Shown: positions 26,440 through 36,524, counted from the stretch's first letter. The stretch is DNA of 64,000 nucleotides from JAJUFS01 sp036381175 (GCA_036381175.1 DASVDI010000055.1:18203-82202); one strand, 5' to 3'. Numbers and translations are program-made. Notes: generated from the letters alone by a model not told the origin.

Positions 26440-26993
26440 TCGAAGATCTGAAGAAAGACGCTTCCAAGCGGATGGACAAGTCCGTCGAAAGCTTTCGCAC
26501 GGAACTGACACGGATTCGCACCGGTCGCGCGCACACGAGCCTGCTCGATCACATCACGGTCGATTATTACGGCAGTGAAGTGCCGCTCAGCCAGGTGGCG
26601 AACATCTCCGCGGAAGATTCGCGCACGCTGATGGTGCAGCCCTGGGAGCGGCAGATGGTGGCGGTGATCGAGAAAGCCATCATGACCTCGGATCTCGGTC
26701 TCAACCCGGCCACCGCGGGGCAGATCATTCGCGTGCCGCTGCCGCCGCTCACCGAGGAGCGCCGTCGCGACCTGATCAAAGTGGTTCGCGCGGAAGCGGA
26801 AAATGCGCGCGTTTCCGTGCGCAATGTGCGCCGCGATGTCCTTGGTGACATCAAGGACCTGCTCAAGGAAAAGGAGATTTCCGAAGACGACGAGCGCCGC
26901 GCGCAGGATGACGTGCAGAAACTGACCGACAGGCATGTCGCGGAAATCGACCAGATGCTGGCGAAGAAAGAACAGGAACTCCTTGAAATCTGA
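26436..26993 (+). CDS. frr: Ribosome recycling factor
   Basis: This 185-residue protein starts MIEDLKKDASKRMDKSVESF, with RTGRAHTSLLDHITVDYYG near 29 and VRNVRRD near 129, all characteristic. It splits post-termination ribosomes with EF-G. Only 57 bases separate it from uppS, where dxr lies in E. coli. Confidence 0.97.
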   Translation: MIEDLKKDASKRMDKSVESFRTELTRIRTGRAHTSLLDHITVDYYGSEVPLSQVANISAEDSRTLMVQPWERQMVAVIEKAIMTSDLGLNPATAGQIIRVPLPPLTEERRRDLIKVVRAEAENARVSVRNVRRDVLGDIKDLLKEKEISEDDERRAQDDVQKLTDRHVAEIDQMLAKKEQELLEI

Positions 26994-27050
26994 ATCGGGA
27001 CCGGACGTTTCCGGATTCCCGCATTCCCTCACGATCGCTTACCGCAAGAC

Positions 27051-27800
27051 ATGACATCGCCAGCACAATCCCTTTTGCCCCGCCACGTCGCCATCATCAT
27101 GGATGGCAACGGACGTTGGGCCGAGCGCCGCCGCCGGCCGCGCGCCATCGGTCACAAGGCCGGACAGGACGCGGCGGAAAAGATCATCACCACTGCCCGC
27201 GAGCGCGGCGTGGAAGTGCTGACGCTGTTTGCGTTCAGCAGCGAGAACTGGCAACGGCCCGTTGACGAAGTGCGACAGTTGTTCAGCCTGCTGGCCGTAG
27301 CGCTGGAACGCCAGATCGACAGGCTGATCGAGGGCGAAATTCGGCTGCGTTTCATCGGCGACACCAGCGGTCTTTCCGCGTCCCTGCAGGAATCGATGCG
27401 GAAGGCCGAAGCGCGCACGGCGGATTTCCGCGGCATGCAATTGAATGTCGCCGTTTCCTATGGCGGGCGCTGGGACATGGTCCAGGCCGTGCAGCGCATC
27501 GCGCAGGATGTCGCCAGCGGTGATCTTGATCCGCGCGACATCGACGAGGCTGCATTGGCCGCGCGTCTTGTGCTCGGCGACATTCCCGATCCCGACCTGT
27601 TCATCCGCACCGGTGGCGAATCGCGCATCAGCAATTTCCTGTTGTGGAATCTCGCCTACACCGAGCTGTGTTTCTCCGACTGCCTGTGGCCCGATTTCGA
27701 CGCTGTCCAGTTCGATGCGGCGCTGGAATGGTTTGCGGGCAGGCAACGCCGCTTCGGGTGCATCCCGGGAACCGACACGGGCAGCGGAACCGGTGCTTAA
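27051..27800 (+). CDS. uppS: Undecaprenyl diphosphate synthase (cis-prenyltransferase)
   Basis: This 249-residue enzyme builds the C55 carrier for peptidoglycan and LPS. Its hallmark motifs are HVAIIMDGNGRWA (residues 12-24), LFAFSSENWQRP near 63 and RTGGESRISNFLLWN near 187. It is tightly coupled to cdsA. It uses isopentenyl diphosphate, whose source here is in question because MEP-pathway genes are missing from their usual places. Confidence 0.96.
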   Translation: MTSPAQSLLPRHVAIIMDGNGRWAERRRRPRAIGHKAGQDAAEKIITTARERGVEVLTLFAFSSENWQRPVDEVRQLFSLLAVALERQIDRLIEGEIRLRFIGDTSGLSASLQESMRKAEARTADFRGMQLNVAVSYGGRWDMVQAVQRIAQDVASGDLDPRDIDEAALAARLVLGDIPDPDLFIRTGGESRISNFLLWNLAYTELCFSDCLWPDFDAVQFDAALEWFAGRQRRFGCIPGTDTGSGTGA

Positions 27801-28617
27801 ACAGCGCATCATCACCGCGGTCCTGCTCGTGCCGCTGGTGCTGGGCGTCATCCTGTTCGCGCCGTCGTGGCTGTTCGATGCGGTGGTCGGCGTGGCACTC
27901 GTGCTGTTGTCGCTGGAGTTCGCCGCCTTGTGCGGGTTGCGCGTGGCGGGAAGCGCGCTGTTCGCGGCCGTGGTGACAGTGTTGTTTGCGCTGGCCATCG
28001 TTCCCTGGAGCTACGCGCCGGATGCCGGGCTGGTGTTGCTGGCGGGTGCTGCAATCGTCTGGTTGCTGGCGCCGCTGTGGCTCGCCTCAAGGTTCGCGCT
28101 GCCTGCATGGGTGAAGCTGCTGTTCGGCTTGCCCATGCTCGCGGGCGCGGGATTTGCCTTGCACGGCCTCAAGCAGCTTGATGTTGGCGGGACCTGGATA
28201 TTGCTGGCTTTCGTGCTGGTCTGGGCCGCGGATATCGGCGGTTACGCGGCGGGACGTGCCTTCGGCAGGCACAAGCTCGCGCCGGCCATCAGCCCGGGCA
28301 AGACCTGGGAAGGCTTCGGCGGCGGCATCGTGCTGGTGCTCGTCATCGGCGCGCTTGCGGCGATGTGGTTTGTCGATGAAAACCTGTGGCTCGCCTGGGC
28401 GATCCTGTTGATCGTGCTGGCCGTTTTTTCCGTTGTCGGCGATCTGCTCGAAAGCCTGCTCAAGCGCCAGGCCGGCGTGAAGGACAGCGGCAATTTGCTG
28501 CCCGGTCATGGCGGCCTGCTGGACCGTCTCGATTCCCTGCTGGCGGTGGCGCCGCTGTTTCTCCTCATCGGATCGAGAATTGGAATTTTTGATGAACTTT
28601 CCTGCTGCGGCCTGTGA
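27793..28617 (+). CDS. cdsA: Phosphatidate cytidylyltransferase
   Basis: This 274-residue multi-pass membrane enzyme makes CDP-diacylglycerol. I chose GTG 27793 (VLKQRIITAVLLVPLVLG), which overlaps the uppS stop by 8 bases; the frame is open upstream only as a shadow of uppS. The CDS signature near the C terminus is visible as SVVGDLLESLLKRQAGVKDS, followed by LPGHGGLLDRLDSL. Several helices fill residues 10-240. Confidence 0.93.
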   Translation: MLKQRIITAVLLVPLVLGVILFAPSWLFDAVVGVALVLLSLEFAALCGLRVAGSALFAAVVTVLFALAIVPWSYAPDAGLVLLAGAAIVWLLAPLWLASRFALPAWVKLLFGLPMLAGAGFALHGLKQLDVGGTWILLAFVLVWAADIGGYAAGRAFGRHKLAPAISPGKTWEGFGGGIVLVLVIGALAAMWFVDENLWLAWAILLIVLAVFSVVGDLLESLLKRQAGVKDSGNLLPGHGGLLDRLDSLLAVAPLFLLIGSRIGIFDELSCCGL

Positions 28618-28660
28618 CGGCCGACTTATGGCACATCACCTGGATTAAGCTCCACAGCCC

Positions 28661-30034
28661 ATGACGGTACTGACTTCCATACTGGCGTTCCTCGTCGCCA
28701 TCGGCCTGCTCGTGACCATTCACGAATTCGGGCATTTCCTGGTGGCGCGCCTGGCGGGCGTGAAAGTGCTGCGTTTTTCCATCGGTTTCGGGCCGGCATT
28801 GCTCACGTGGGGCGGCCGTGATGGCGGCACCGAATACGTACTGGCCGCGTTGCCGCTGGGCGGCTACGTGAAAATGCTCGATGAGCGTGAAGAAGAGGTG
28901 TCGCTCGCCGAGCAGCCGCTCGCCTTCAACAACAAGTCCATTCCACGGCGTCTTGCCATCGTTTCTGCGGGGCCTGCGTTCAATTTTCTGTTCGCGATCC
29001 TGGCGTACTGGATCGTGTTCATGGTCGGCGTGCCGGGGGTACGGCCGATCGTTGGCGACGTCACGCCGGACAGCATTGCCGCCAGCGCGGGTTTCGAAAA
29101 GCAGGATCGCATTCTTGCTGTAAACGGCGAGCCGACGGCGACCTGGGGCGCCGCGAACATCGCCTTGCTGGAAGCCGTGCTCGAACCTGGCCCCGATCAC
29201 GTGCAGGTTCGTGATGTTGCAGGCAATGAAGACGAATTGACCTTCGAGGTCGCCGAATCGCGGCCGCTGACCGAACCGGGCGCGCTGCTGCCGGGGCTTG
29301 GCCTTTCCGAATGGCTGCCGGAGTTGCCGCCCGAGATCGGCGAGGTGCTGGAAGATTCGCCGGCAGAGGCGGCGGGTCTTGAAACCGGCGATCGCGTGCT
29401 GATGTCGGATGGCGAGCGAGTGAAAAACAGCCGCGAATGGATCGAAGCCATCCAGGCCAAGGCGGAACAACCGATCGCCCTTCTCATCGAGCGCGACGGC
29501 CGCGAGATCGAACTGACGGTCACGCCCGAGCGGGTAACGCTTGATGATGGTTCCGAGGTTGGACGCATCGGCGCGGGTGTCGGTTATCCGCGCGAGGTCG
29601 CGGAACAGCTTTTCGCGGTCGAGCGTTACGGACCGCTGGCGGCGCTCGCCGAAGGTGCGGTGCAGACCGCGGATATTTCCATGCTGACACTGGAAGTGCT
29701 CGGACGGATGCTGGTTGGCGAGGTGTCGCTCAAGAACCTGAGCGGGCCGATCAACATCGCGAATTACGCGGGACAATCGGCAAGTTACGGCGCGGTTTCG
29801 TTCCTGGTGTTCCTCGCGATTGTCAGCATCAGCCTCGGCGTGCTGAACCTGCTGCCGGTGCCGATACTGGACGGCGGCCATATCCTGTTTCTCGGCTGGG
29901 AAGCGGTGCGCGGCGCTCCGCCGTCACCGGTTGCCGAAGCCGTTGGCCAGCGCATCGGGATCATGCTGCTCGTGGTGCTCATGAGTCTCGCTTTTTACAA
30001 CGACATCATGCGACTGATTGGTGACGGAGGTTAG
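28661..30034 (+). CDS. rseP: Site-2 membrane metalloprotease RseP
   Basis: This 457-residue protease has the zinc motif HEFGH at residues 21-25 within the first helix. Two PDZ domains follow (about 120-200 and 215-300), and the second active-site motif LNLLPVPILDGGH is near 390. It cleaves RseA to release sigma-E in envelope stress. Only 43 bases separate it from cdsA, where Pseudomonas has dxr. Confidence 0.95.
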   Translation: MTVLTSILAFLVAIGLLVTIHEFGHFLVARLAGVKVLRFSIGFGPALLTWGGRDGGTEYVLAALPLGGYVKMLDEREEEVSLAEQPLAFNNKSIPRRLAIVSAGPAFNFLFAILAYWIVFMVGVPGVRPIVGDVTPDSIAASAGFEKQDRILAVNGEPTATWGAANIALLEAVLEPGPDHVQVRDVAGNEDELTFEVAESRPLTEPGALLPGLGLSEWLPELPPEIGEVLEDSPAEAAGLETGDRVLMSDGERVKNSREWIEAIQAKAEQPIALLIERDGREIELTVTPERVTLDDGSEVGRIGAGVGYPREVAEQLFAVERYGPLAALAEGAVQTADISMLTLEVLGRMLVGEVSLKNLSGPINIANYAGQSASYGAVSFLVFLAIVSISLGVLNLLPVPILDGGHILFLGWEAVRGAPPSPVAEAVGQRIGIMLLVVLMSLAFYNDIMRLIGDGG

Positions 30035-30037
30035 CTC

Positions 30038-32440
30038 TTGCGATTTCATGGATTGACCCAGCAACTGCTGGTCTGTGCCTTCCTGGCGAGCGCGGCGTTG
30101 CCGGTGAACGCTGCCGATGCGTTTGTCGTGACCGACATCGAGATGAGCGGCCTGCAGCGCATTTCCGAAGGCACGGTCCTGAATTACCTGACGTTGCGCG
30201 AAGGCGAAACCGTCACCGACGAGGATATTCGCCTCGCGGTGCGCTCGCTGTTTCGCGCGGGATTCTTCCGTGACATCGCCGTGCGCCGCGACGGTGGCAC
30301 CGTCATTCTTGTTTTCGACGAGCGCCCGACGATCGCCGAGTTCACGATCACCGGCAACAAGGACATCGAAACGCCGCAACTCGAGAAGATCCTGCGCAGC
30401 GAGGGCCTGGCCGAAGGCCGAATATTCAACCCGCAGACGCTGGAGATGATGGAGATCGAGCTTGAGCGCGTCTACCACAGCCGCGGCAAGTACAACGTTG
30501 TCGTCGACACCGGCGTGACGGAACTGGAAAACAACCTGGTCGAAGTCTCGATAACGATCAAGGAAGGCGTGATCTCGACCATCGCCGCGATCAACTTCGT
30601 CGGTAACGAAATTTTTTCGGAAGCGCTTCTCGAAGAACAGCTCAAGCTGAAGGAAACGCATTTCTGGTCCTGGTTCTCGTCGGACGATCAGTATTCGCGG
30701 GAACAGCTGGTGGGCGATCTCGAGATTCTGCGTTCCTTTTACTACGATCGCGGCTACGCCGATTTCGAAGCGGAAAGCGTGCAGGTGACGCTGTCGCCCG
30801 ACAAGCAGAATGTCTTTATCACTATCGGCGTGCGCGAAGGCGAGATTTACACGGTGTCTGAAAACCAGTTCCGTGGCGATCTTGTCGTTCCCCAGGAGCG
30901 GCTCGAAAGAGCGATCCTGCTCAAGCCGGGTGCGACATTCTCGATGGCCATGGCGGAGTATGGCGCGCAGTTCATGGTCCGGTGGCTGGAAGCGGAAGGT
31001 TACGCATTCGCGGAAGTCGAGCCGGTTCCGAATGTCGATCGCGAGAACAAGACCGTCTCAATCACTTACAACGTCAATCCGGGCCGGCGCGCCTACGTGC
31101 GCAATGTGCTGTTCAAGGGTGCGCCGGGTACCAGTGATGAGGTGTTTCGCCGCGAGATGCGCGTGTTCGAAGGCGCGTGGCTGAACAACGCGCGACTGGA
31201 ACGCTCCAAGGTACGGCTGGAACGCCTGCCGTTTGTCGAGAGCGTCACGATGGAAACGCCGACAATGCCGGGTTCTCCCGACCAGGTCGATGTGATTTTC
31301 GATATCAAGGAGCGCAACGCGGGACAGTTCCAGTTCGGCATCGGTTACGCAGGCAGCGCGACGGGTATCATCGGCAACGTTTCCGTGGCGCACTCGAATT
31401 TTCTCGGGACCGGCGATTACGTGAATTTCGGACTGGTGTCGAGCAGCTTCTCCAAGAGCCTTTCGGTAACGCATCGCGACCCGTTCGCAACAATCGATGG
31501 CATCAGCCGTTCGGTGTCGATGTTCTACCGCGATTCCGATTCCCTGGGCCGCCGCCTGGAAGAATTCAACACGACCTCCTATGGTGGCGGTGTCGATTAT
31601 TCCTATCCGATATCGGAATACTCTTCATTGGGATGGGGCGTGTCAGCGAGCCGGAACGACATCAGTTCGCGGCGTCCGGGAACCTCGCTCGCCATCGAAC
31701 GGTTCCTGACGTCGCCGCAGCACGGCGATGTGACCATCGTGCCGCTGTCGTCGCAGGTTGATCTCGTCAAGCTCAACTACAACGAGGTTGCGCTGAGCGG
31801 ACGGTATGTCTACGACACGCGCAACCGGTCGATCTTTGCCACGCGCGGTACCCGCCGGTCGATTTCCCTGTCCGTTGCGACCAATCCGGGCGACGTGGAG
31901 TACTATCAGGGCAGCTTCGAACAGCGGAATTTCTTTTCCCTCGGCGGCGGATACACGGTAACGACCAATCTCAGTATCGGTATCGCGGAACCGTACGGTG
32001 ATTCGGTGGAGCTGCCGCCGGGAAGCCGTTTCTACGCCGGCGGCTTCGATACCATTCGTGGTTTTCGCGAAAGTTACCTGGGCCCGAAGGACGAAGACGT
32101 TTTCGACGAGGATGGCAACCTGGTGCACGATGGAACCGGCTTTCCGGTGGGCGGTCGCCTGAGGACCTTCCTGCAAACCGAGTTGCTGCTGCCCAATTTT
32201 GCCAGCGAGAATCCGATGGATCCGCCTGAGAGCACGCAGTTCAGCTTCTTTGTCGATACCGGCAACCTTTTCCGTGACGTGAGTGATTTCGATGCCGATA
32301 CGTTCCGGGTTTCAACCGGCGTTGCGGCAACATTCCTGACGCCCATCGGCGCGCTTCGGTTCAGTTACGGCTTTCCGATCGTGAGTGAGGAAGGTGACCA
32401 GCTTGAACGTGTCCAGTTTACAATCGGTTCGGTTTTTTAA
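30038..32440 (+). CDS. bamA: Outer-membrane protein assembly factor BamA
   Basis: This 800-residue protein has a signal peptide (cleaved near VNAADA), five POTRA domains (about residues 25-425) and a 16-strand barrel ending in Phe. The barrel includes RGFRESYLGP-type loop-6 sequence (IRGFRES near 675), the conserved VRGF/Y equivalent. I chose TTG 30038, because GGAGG at 30026-30030 is correctly spaced and the signal begins there. It inserts beta-barrels, including the porin above. Confidence 0.95.
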   Translation: MRFHGLTQQLLVCAFLASAALPVNAADAFVVTDIEMSGLQRISEGTVLNYLTLREGETVTDEDIRLAVRSLFRAGFFRDIAVRRDGGTVILVFDERPTIAEFTITGNKDIETPQLEKILRSEGLAEGRIFNPQTLEMMEIELERVYHSRGKYNVVVDTGVTELENNLVEVSITIKEGVISTIAAINFVGNEIFSEALLEEQLKLKETHFWSWFSSDDQYSREQLVGDLEILRSFYYDRGYADFEAESVQVTLSPDKQNVFITIGVREGEIYTVSENQFRGDLVVPQERLERAILLKPGATFSMAMAEYGAQFMVRWLEAEGYAFAEVEPVPNVDRENKTVSITYNVNPGRRAYVRNVLFKGAPGTSDEVFRREMRVFEGAWLNNARLERSKVRLERLPFVESVTMETPTMPGSPDQVDVIFDIKERNAGQFQFGIGYAGSATGIIGNVSVAHSNFLGTGDYVNFGLVSSSFSKSLSVTHRDPFATIDGISRSVSMFYRDSDSLGRRLEEFNTTSYGGGVDYSYPISEYSSLGWGVSASRNDISSRRPGTSLAIERFLTSPQHGDVTIVPLSSQVDLVKLNYNEVALSGRYVYDTRNRSIFATRGTRRSISLSVATNPGDVEYYQGSFEQRNFFSLGGGYTVTTNLSIGIAEPYGDSVELPPGSRFYAGGFDTIRGFRESYLGPKDEDVFDEDGNLVHDGTGFPVGGRLRTFLQTELLLPNFASENPMDPPESTQFSFFVDTGNLFRDVSDFDADTFRVSTGVAATFLTPIGALRFSYGFPIVSEEGDQLERVQFTIGSVF

Positions 32441-32451
32441 CGGAGGAAACA

Positions 32452-32955
32452 ATGCATAAGTCAATTCTTGTTATCGGGGCCGCTTTCGCGTTTGCTTTCG
32501 CCACACCAGGCCAGGCAGCCGAGTTGAAAATCGGCGTTATCAACAGCCAGCAGCTCATTGCCGAGTCGCCGCAGGCGGCAGCGTTGAGCAAGAAGCTGGA
32601 AGAGGAATTCGCTCCCGAGCGCCGTGAGTTGCTGGCCCAGCAGAATGAAATCCAGAGCCTGCAGGAAAAGTACCAGCGTGACGCCGAGGTCATGAGCGAG
32701 TCGGAGCGCAGCAGCATGCAGGAGCGAATCCGCGACCTGGGCCGCGACTTCCAGTACCGCCAGCGCACAATCAGCGAAGACTTCCAGCGGCGTCAGCGGG
32801 AAGAACTCGCCACGCTCCAGGGGCAATTGCAGCAAGCGATCAACGCGTTCGCCGAGGCTGAAGGCTATGACCTGATCCTGTGGGAAGGCGTCGCTTACCG
32901 CGGTGATGCGTTTGATGTCACCCACGAACTGCTGGCTCACATGAAGCAGAAATAA
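32452..32955 (+). CDS. skp: Periplasmic chaperone Skp/OmpH
   Basis: This 167-residue protein has a signal peptide (to about TPGQAAEL), a beta-strand core (LKIGVINSQQLIAESPQ) and long charged helices (about 40-120) that form the tentacles. It delivers unfolded outer-membrane proteins to BamA, its upstream neighbour. Confidence 0.93.
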   Translation: MHKSILVIGAAFAFAFATPGQAAELKIGVINSQQLIAESPQAAALSKKLEEEFAPERRELLAQQNEIQSLQEKYQRDAEVMSESERSSMQERIRDLGRDFQYRQRTISEDFQRRQREELATLQGQLQQAINAFAEAEGYDLILWEGVAYRGDAFDVTHELLAHMKQK

Positions 32956-32963
32956 GCACGCTC

Positions 32964-33995
32964 GTGCGTCGAACGCTTGCAGAGCTTGCAAAACTGGGGG
33001 GCGCCGAACTTCGGGGCCCGTCAGATTTTGCGATTTCCGGCGTTGCGACGCTGGATGCAGCCGGTGCTGCGGAAATCGCCTTCCTGGCGAATCCGAAATA
33101 CCGCGCCTCGCTCAGTCGCTCACGCGCCGGCGCCGTCATTCTTGCCGAAGCGGATGCCGGCGAATGGAACGGTCCCGCGCTTGTGACCGCGAATCCGTAT
33201 CTTGCGTTCGCGCGAATTGCGGCCTGTTTCGCGCCGGCGGATTCCATGGCAACAGGCGTTCATCCGGCCGCCGCCGTGGATGAGAGCGCCAGCGTGCATG
33301 AAAGTGCGACGGTCGCTGCGGGTGCCTGGATCGGGCGCAATGCCCGGATCGGAAAGAACGCGTTTGTCGGACCGAACTGCACGGTGGAAGCGGATGCAGC
33401 AGTAGGCGAGAGCACGCGGCTTGTGGCGAATATCGTACTTGGCCGTGGTGTCACCATCGGTCAGCGCTGTCTTCTGCACCCCGGCGTCGTGATCGGCGCC
33501 GACGGTTTCGGGCAGGCACGCGATGGCGAACGCTGGCAGAAAGTCCCGCAGCTGGGCTCCGTGCGAATTGGTGACGATGTCGAAATCGGCGCCAATACCA
33601 CGGTCGATCGCGGTGCGCTGGAAGACACCGTGATCGAAGACGGCGTGAAACTGGACAACCAGATCCAGGTGGCGCACAACGTTCACGTCGGTGCGAACAC
33701 CGCCATTGCCGGTTGCACCGCGATTGCCGGCAGCACGGTCATCGGAAAGCGCTGCATGATCGCCGGTGGCGTAGGAATCGCCGGTCACCTTGAAATCGCC
33801 GATGATGTCACCGTGCTCGCCATGACGCTGGTGACGCATTCGATCCGCGAAAAAGGAACCTATTCCGGCAGTCATCCCATGGACGATGTGAAATCCTGGC
33901 GCAGGAACAGCGCGAGAATCCGGCAGCTCGACGAGCTGGCACGGCGCGTCCAGCGTCTTGAGAAACGATTGAAAAAGGACGAAGACAATGAGTGA
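32964..33995 (+). CDS. lpxD: UDP-3-O-acylglucosamine N-acyltransferase
   Basis: This 343-residue lipid A enzyme starts at GTG 32964 (RRTLAELAKLGGAELRGP). A uridine-binding N-terminal domain is followed by a hexapeptide-repeat beta-helix (about 100-320) with the catalytic His in DNQIQVAHNVHVG near 237. It adds the second hydroxyacyl chain. It overlaps fabZ by 8 bases. Confidence 0.95.
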   Translation: MRRTLAELAKLGGAELRGPSDFAISGVATLDAAGAAEIAFLANPKYRASLSRSRAGAVILAEADAGEWNGPALVTANPYLAFARIAACFAPADSMATGVHPAAAVDESASVHESATVAAGAWIGRNARIGKNAFVGPNCTVEADAAVGESTRLVANIVLGRGVTIGQRCLLHPGVVIGADGFGQARDGERWQKVPQLGSVRIGDDVEIGANTTVDRGALEDTVIEDGVKLDNQIQVAHNVHVGANTAIAGCTAIAGSTVIGKRCMIAGGVGIAGHLEIADDVTVLAMTLVTHSIREKGTYSGSHPMDDVKSWRRNSARIRQLDELARRVQRLEKRLKKDEDNE

Positions 33996-34461
33996 TGACA
34001 GCAAGGTGATGGAGTCCGTCACGCTCGACATCCACGCCGTCATGAAGCAACTGCCGCACCGCTATCCGTTCCTGCTGATCGATCGCGTGACGGAATGCGT
34101 GCCGGGCAAGCGCCTGACCGCGCTGAAGAATGTCACCATCAACGAACCGTTCTTTCCAGGACACTTTCCCCACCGCCCCGTCATGCCGGGCGTACTGATC
34201 CTTGAAGCACTCGCACAGGCGACAGGCCTGCTCGCGTTCGCGACGCTCGGGAGTTCACCGGACGGCAATACGCTTTATTACTTTGTCGGCATCGACAAGG
34301 CACGTTTCAAGAAGCCCGTCGAACCGGGTGATCAACTGATTCTGAACGTGGAACTGCAACGCACCGTCAAAGGTGTGTGGAAATTCAGCGCGGTAGCCGA
34401 AGTCGACGGCAAGCCGGTCACGACGGCAGAACTGATGTGCGCGGCCAGGGAATTCCAGTGA
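33988..34461 (+). CDS. fabZ: 3-hydroxyacyl-ACP dehydratase FabZ
   Basis: This 157-residue hot-dog fold enzyme has the active-site motif HYP-type LPHRYPFLLIDRV near residue 18, then FFPGHFPHRPVMPGVLILEA near 53. The catalytic His and Glu lie in the last segment. It dehydrates hydroxyacyl-ACP in fatty-acid synthesis and competes with lpxA and lpxD for the same pool. Confidence 0.96.
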   Translation: MSDDSKVMESVTLDIHAVMKQLPHRYPFLLIDRVTECVPGKRLTALKNVTINEPFFPGHFPHRPVMPGVLILEALAQATGLLAFATLGSSPDGNTLYYFVGIDKARFKKPVEPGDQLILNVELQRTVKGVWKFSAVAEVDGKPVTTAELMCAAREFQ

Positions 34462-35240
34462 ACAGCGACCGCGTTCATGCGACTGCCATCATCGATCCGC
34501 GCGCGCAACTCGCCGATGACGTTCGCGTCGGCGCATTTTCGATCATCGGTCCGGACGTCGAAATCGGTGCGGGCACCGAGATCGGCTCGCACGTGACAGT
34601 CGAAGGTCCGACCGTTATCGGTCGCGACAATCGCATCTTCCAGTTCAACGCTATCGGCGCCGCCCCGCAGGACAAGAAATACGCCGGCGAGCCGACACAG
34701 CTTGTCATCGGCGATCGCAACACCATTCGCGAATTCTGCACGTTCAATCGCGGCACCTCGCAGGACCGCGGCGAAACCACCATCGGCAACGACAACTGGA
34801 TCATGGCGTACGTGCACATCGCGCACGATTGCGTGATCGGCGACAACATCATTCTCGCGAACGGCACCACGCTTGCCGGTCACGTATCCGTCGGCGATTT
34901 CGCCATTCTTGGCGGTTTCACGAAAGTGCACCAGTTCTGCCACATCGGTGCGCACAGTTTTTCCGGCATGGACAGCGGTTTGAACCAGGACCTGCCACCG
35001 TACGTGACCTGTTCGGGAATGCCGGCGCGGCCCGTTGGTATCAACAGCGAAGGTCTCAAGCGGCGCGCGTTCACATCGGAACAGATTCGCAGCATCAAGC
35101 GCGCCTACAAGATTCTTTATCGCTCGGGCCTGCGGCTTGAAGAAGCACGCGTGCAGCTTGAAGAACTCGCACGCGATAACGCGGAAGTGCAGCCGTTCGT
35201 GGAATTCGTGTCGAAGAGCGAGCGGGGGATTATCAGGTAA
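34458..35240 (+). CDS. lpxA: UDP-N-acetylglucosamine O-acyltransferase LpxA
   Basis: This 260-residue first enzyme of lipid A synthesis starts at GTG 34458, overlapping the fabZ stop (GTGA). The hexapeptide repeats run from residue 8 (HATAIIDPRAQLADDVRVG). The catalytic His is in YVHIAHDCVIGDN near 120, and the helical C terminus has the usual GLKRRAF segment. Its TAA stop lies inside an inverted repeat. Confidence 0.95.
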   Translation: MNSDRVHATAIIDPRAQLADDVRVGAFSIIGPDVEIGAGTEIGSHVTVEGPTVIGRDNRIFQFNAIGAAPQDKKYAGEPTQLVIGDRNTIREFCTFNRGTSQDRGETTIGNDNWIMAYVHIAHDCVIGDNIILANGTTLAGHVSVGDFAILGGFTKVHQFCHIGAHSFSGMDSGLNQDLPPYVTCSGMPARPVGINSEGLKRRAFTSEQIRSIKRAYKILYRSGLRLEEARVQLEELARDNAEVQPFVEFVSKSERGIIR

Positions 35241-35310
35241 GAGGTGAGAAGTGAGAGGTAAGAGGACACCAGTCGCTTTTTCCTCTCACCTCTCACTTCT
35301 CACCTCTCAC
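35237..35310. repeat. Near-perfect inverted repeat between lpxA and lpxB
   Basis: The arms 35237-35266 and 35281-35310 (30 bases) are complementary except at two positions, around a 14-base loop. Each arm is made of GAGAGGTGAGAAGTGA-type purine repeats. The first GTAA contains the lpxA stop. The right arm ends 4 bases before the lpxB start. Confidence 0.9.
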
Positions 35311-35314
35311 GGAT

Positions 35315-36460
35315 ATGACACTCAATATCGGTATCGTTGCAGGCGAAGCGTCCGGCGACATTCTCGCCGCGGGCCTGCTGCGCGAGTTGCGTGAACGTCA
35401 TCCCGGGATGCATGCCGAAGGCGTTGCGGGCCCCGAGATGATCGAAGCCGGTTGCCGTGATCTGTGGCCGCTGGAAAAACTTTCCGTGATGGGTCTCATC
35501 GAAGTGCTTGCGCACCTGCCGGAGTTGCTGCGCCTGCGGCGCGATGTTGTTACACATTTCTCCGCAACGCGGCCGGATGTTTTCATCGGCGTCGATGCAC
35601 CGGATTTCAATCTCGGGCTGGAAAGCCGCCTCAAGCAACGTGGCATCAAGACCGTTCAATACGTGAGCCCATCAATCTGGGCGTGGCGGCAGGGCAGGGC
35701 CGCGAAGATCGGCCGCGGCACGGATCTCGTGCTGTGCCTGTTTCCCTTCGAACCCGAAATCTATGCGCGCCATGGTGTGAATGCCGTGTTTGTCGGGCAT
35801 CCGCTCGCGGACCTGATTCCGGAATCCGTCGATGCGACGGCGATGCGCGCGTCACTGGACTTGCCTGTCGAAGGAAAGCTGCTGGCACTGTTGCCGGGCA
35901 GTCGCATGAGTGAAGTCAGCCGTCTCGCCGATACTTTTTTCGAGACGGCCGAGTGGCTGCATGAGCGCGACGAAAACGTTCGCTTCGTGATTCCGGCGGC
36001 GACGCCGCGCATTCGCGAACTGCTTGAAAGAAAACTCGCGGGCAGATGCGCGGCGAGCGCGGCTACGATTATCGACGGGCGTTCGCGCGACGTGATGGCA
36101 GCCGCCGACGCCGTGCTGCTTGCATCCGGCACCGCGGCGCTGGAAGCCATGCTGCTGAAACGCCCGATGGTGGTGTCGTACAAAGTGAGCGCGCTGACGT
36201 ATTTCCTGGTGCGCGCGCTGCGATTGCTCAAGCTGCCGTATGTGAGTTTGCCGAACGTGCTTGCGAAGAAAAAAATCGTGCCGGAATGCCTGCAAGGCGA
36301 TGCACGACCGGACGTACTCGGGCCGCAGGTGCTGCGCTTGTTGCAGGATGCCGCCGCGCGCGAGTCGCAAACGCGCGTTTTTGGCGAAATTCACGCCACG
36401 CTTCGCCAGAACGCGAGTGCCCGCGCCGCGGACGCGGTTCTTGAACTGGCCGGTGGTTGA
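35315..36460 (+). CDS. lpxB: Lipid A disaccharide synthase
   Basis: This 381-residue GT19 glycosyltransferase starts MTLNIGIVAGEASGDILAAG, with QYVSPSIWAWRQGRA near 112 and LLPGSRMSEV near 193, all family hallmarks. It joins two acylated glucosamines in lipid A synthesis. Confidence 0.95.
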   Translation: MTLNIGIVAGEASGDILAAGLLRELRERHPGMHAEGVAGPEMIEAGCRDLWPLEKLSVMGLIEVLAHLPELLRLRRDVVTHFSATRPDVFIGVDAPDFNLGLESRLKQRGIKTVQYVSPSIWAWRQGRAAKIGRGTDLVLCLFPFEPEIYARHGVNAVFVGHPLADLIPESVDATAMRASLDLPVEGKLLALLPGSRMSEVSRLADTFFETAEWLHERDENVRFVIPAATPRIRELLERKLAGRCAASAATIIDGRSRDVMAAADAVLLASGTAALEAMLLKRPMVVSYKVSALTYFLVRALRLLKLPYVSLPNVLAKKKIVPECLQGDARPDVLGPQVLRLLQDAAARESQTRVFGEIHATLRQNASARAADAVLELAGG

Positions 36461-36524
36461 AGCTCCCGCTTCACAATACAATCGAGACCAGAAGAACGTT
36501 TCAGATAATTGGGGGCGCAACGAC

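Noticed and set aside
27445..27792. N-terminal extension of cdsA
   Set aside because: The frame is open only because it is a shadow of uppS. CdsA homology begins at GTG 27793.
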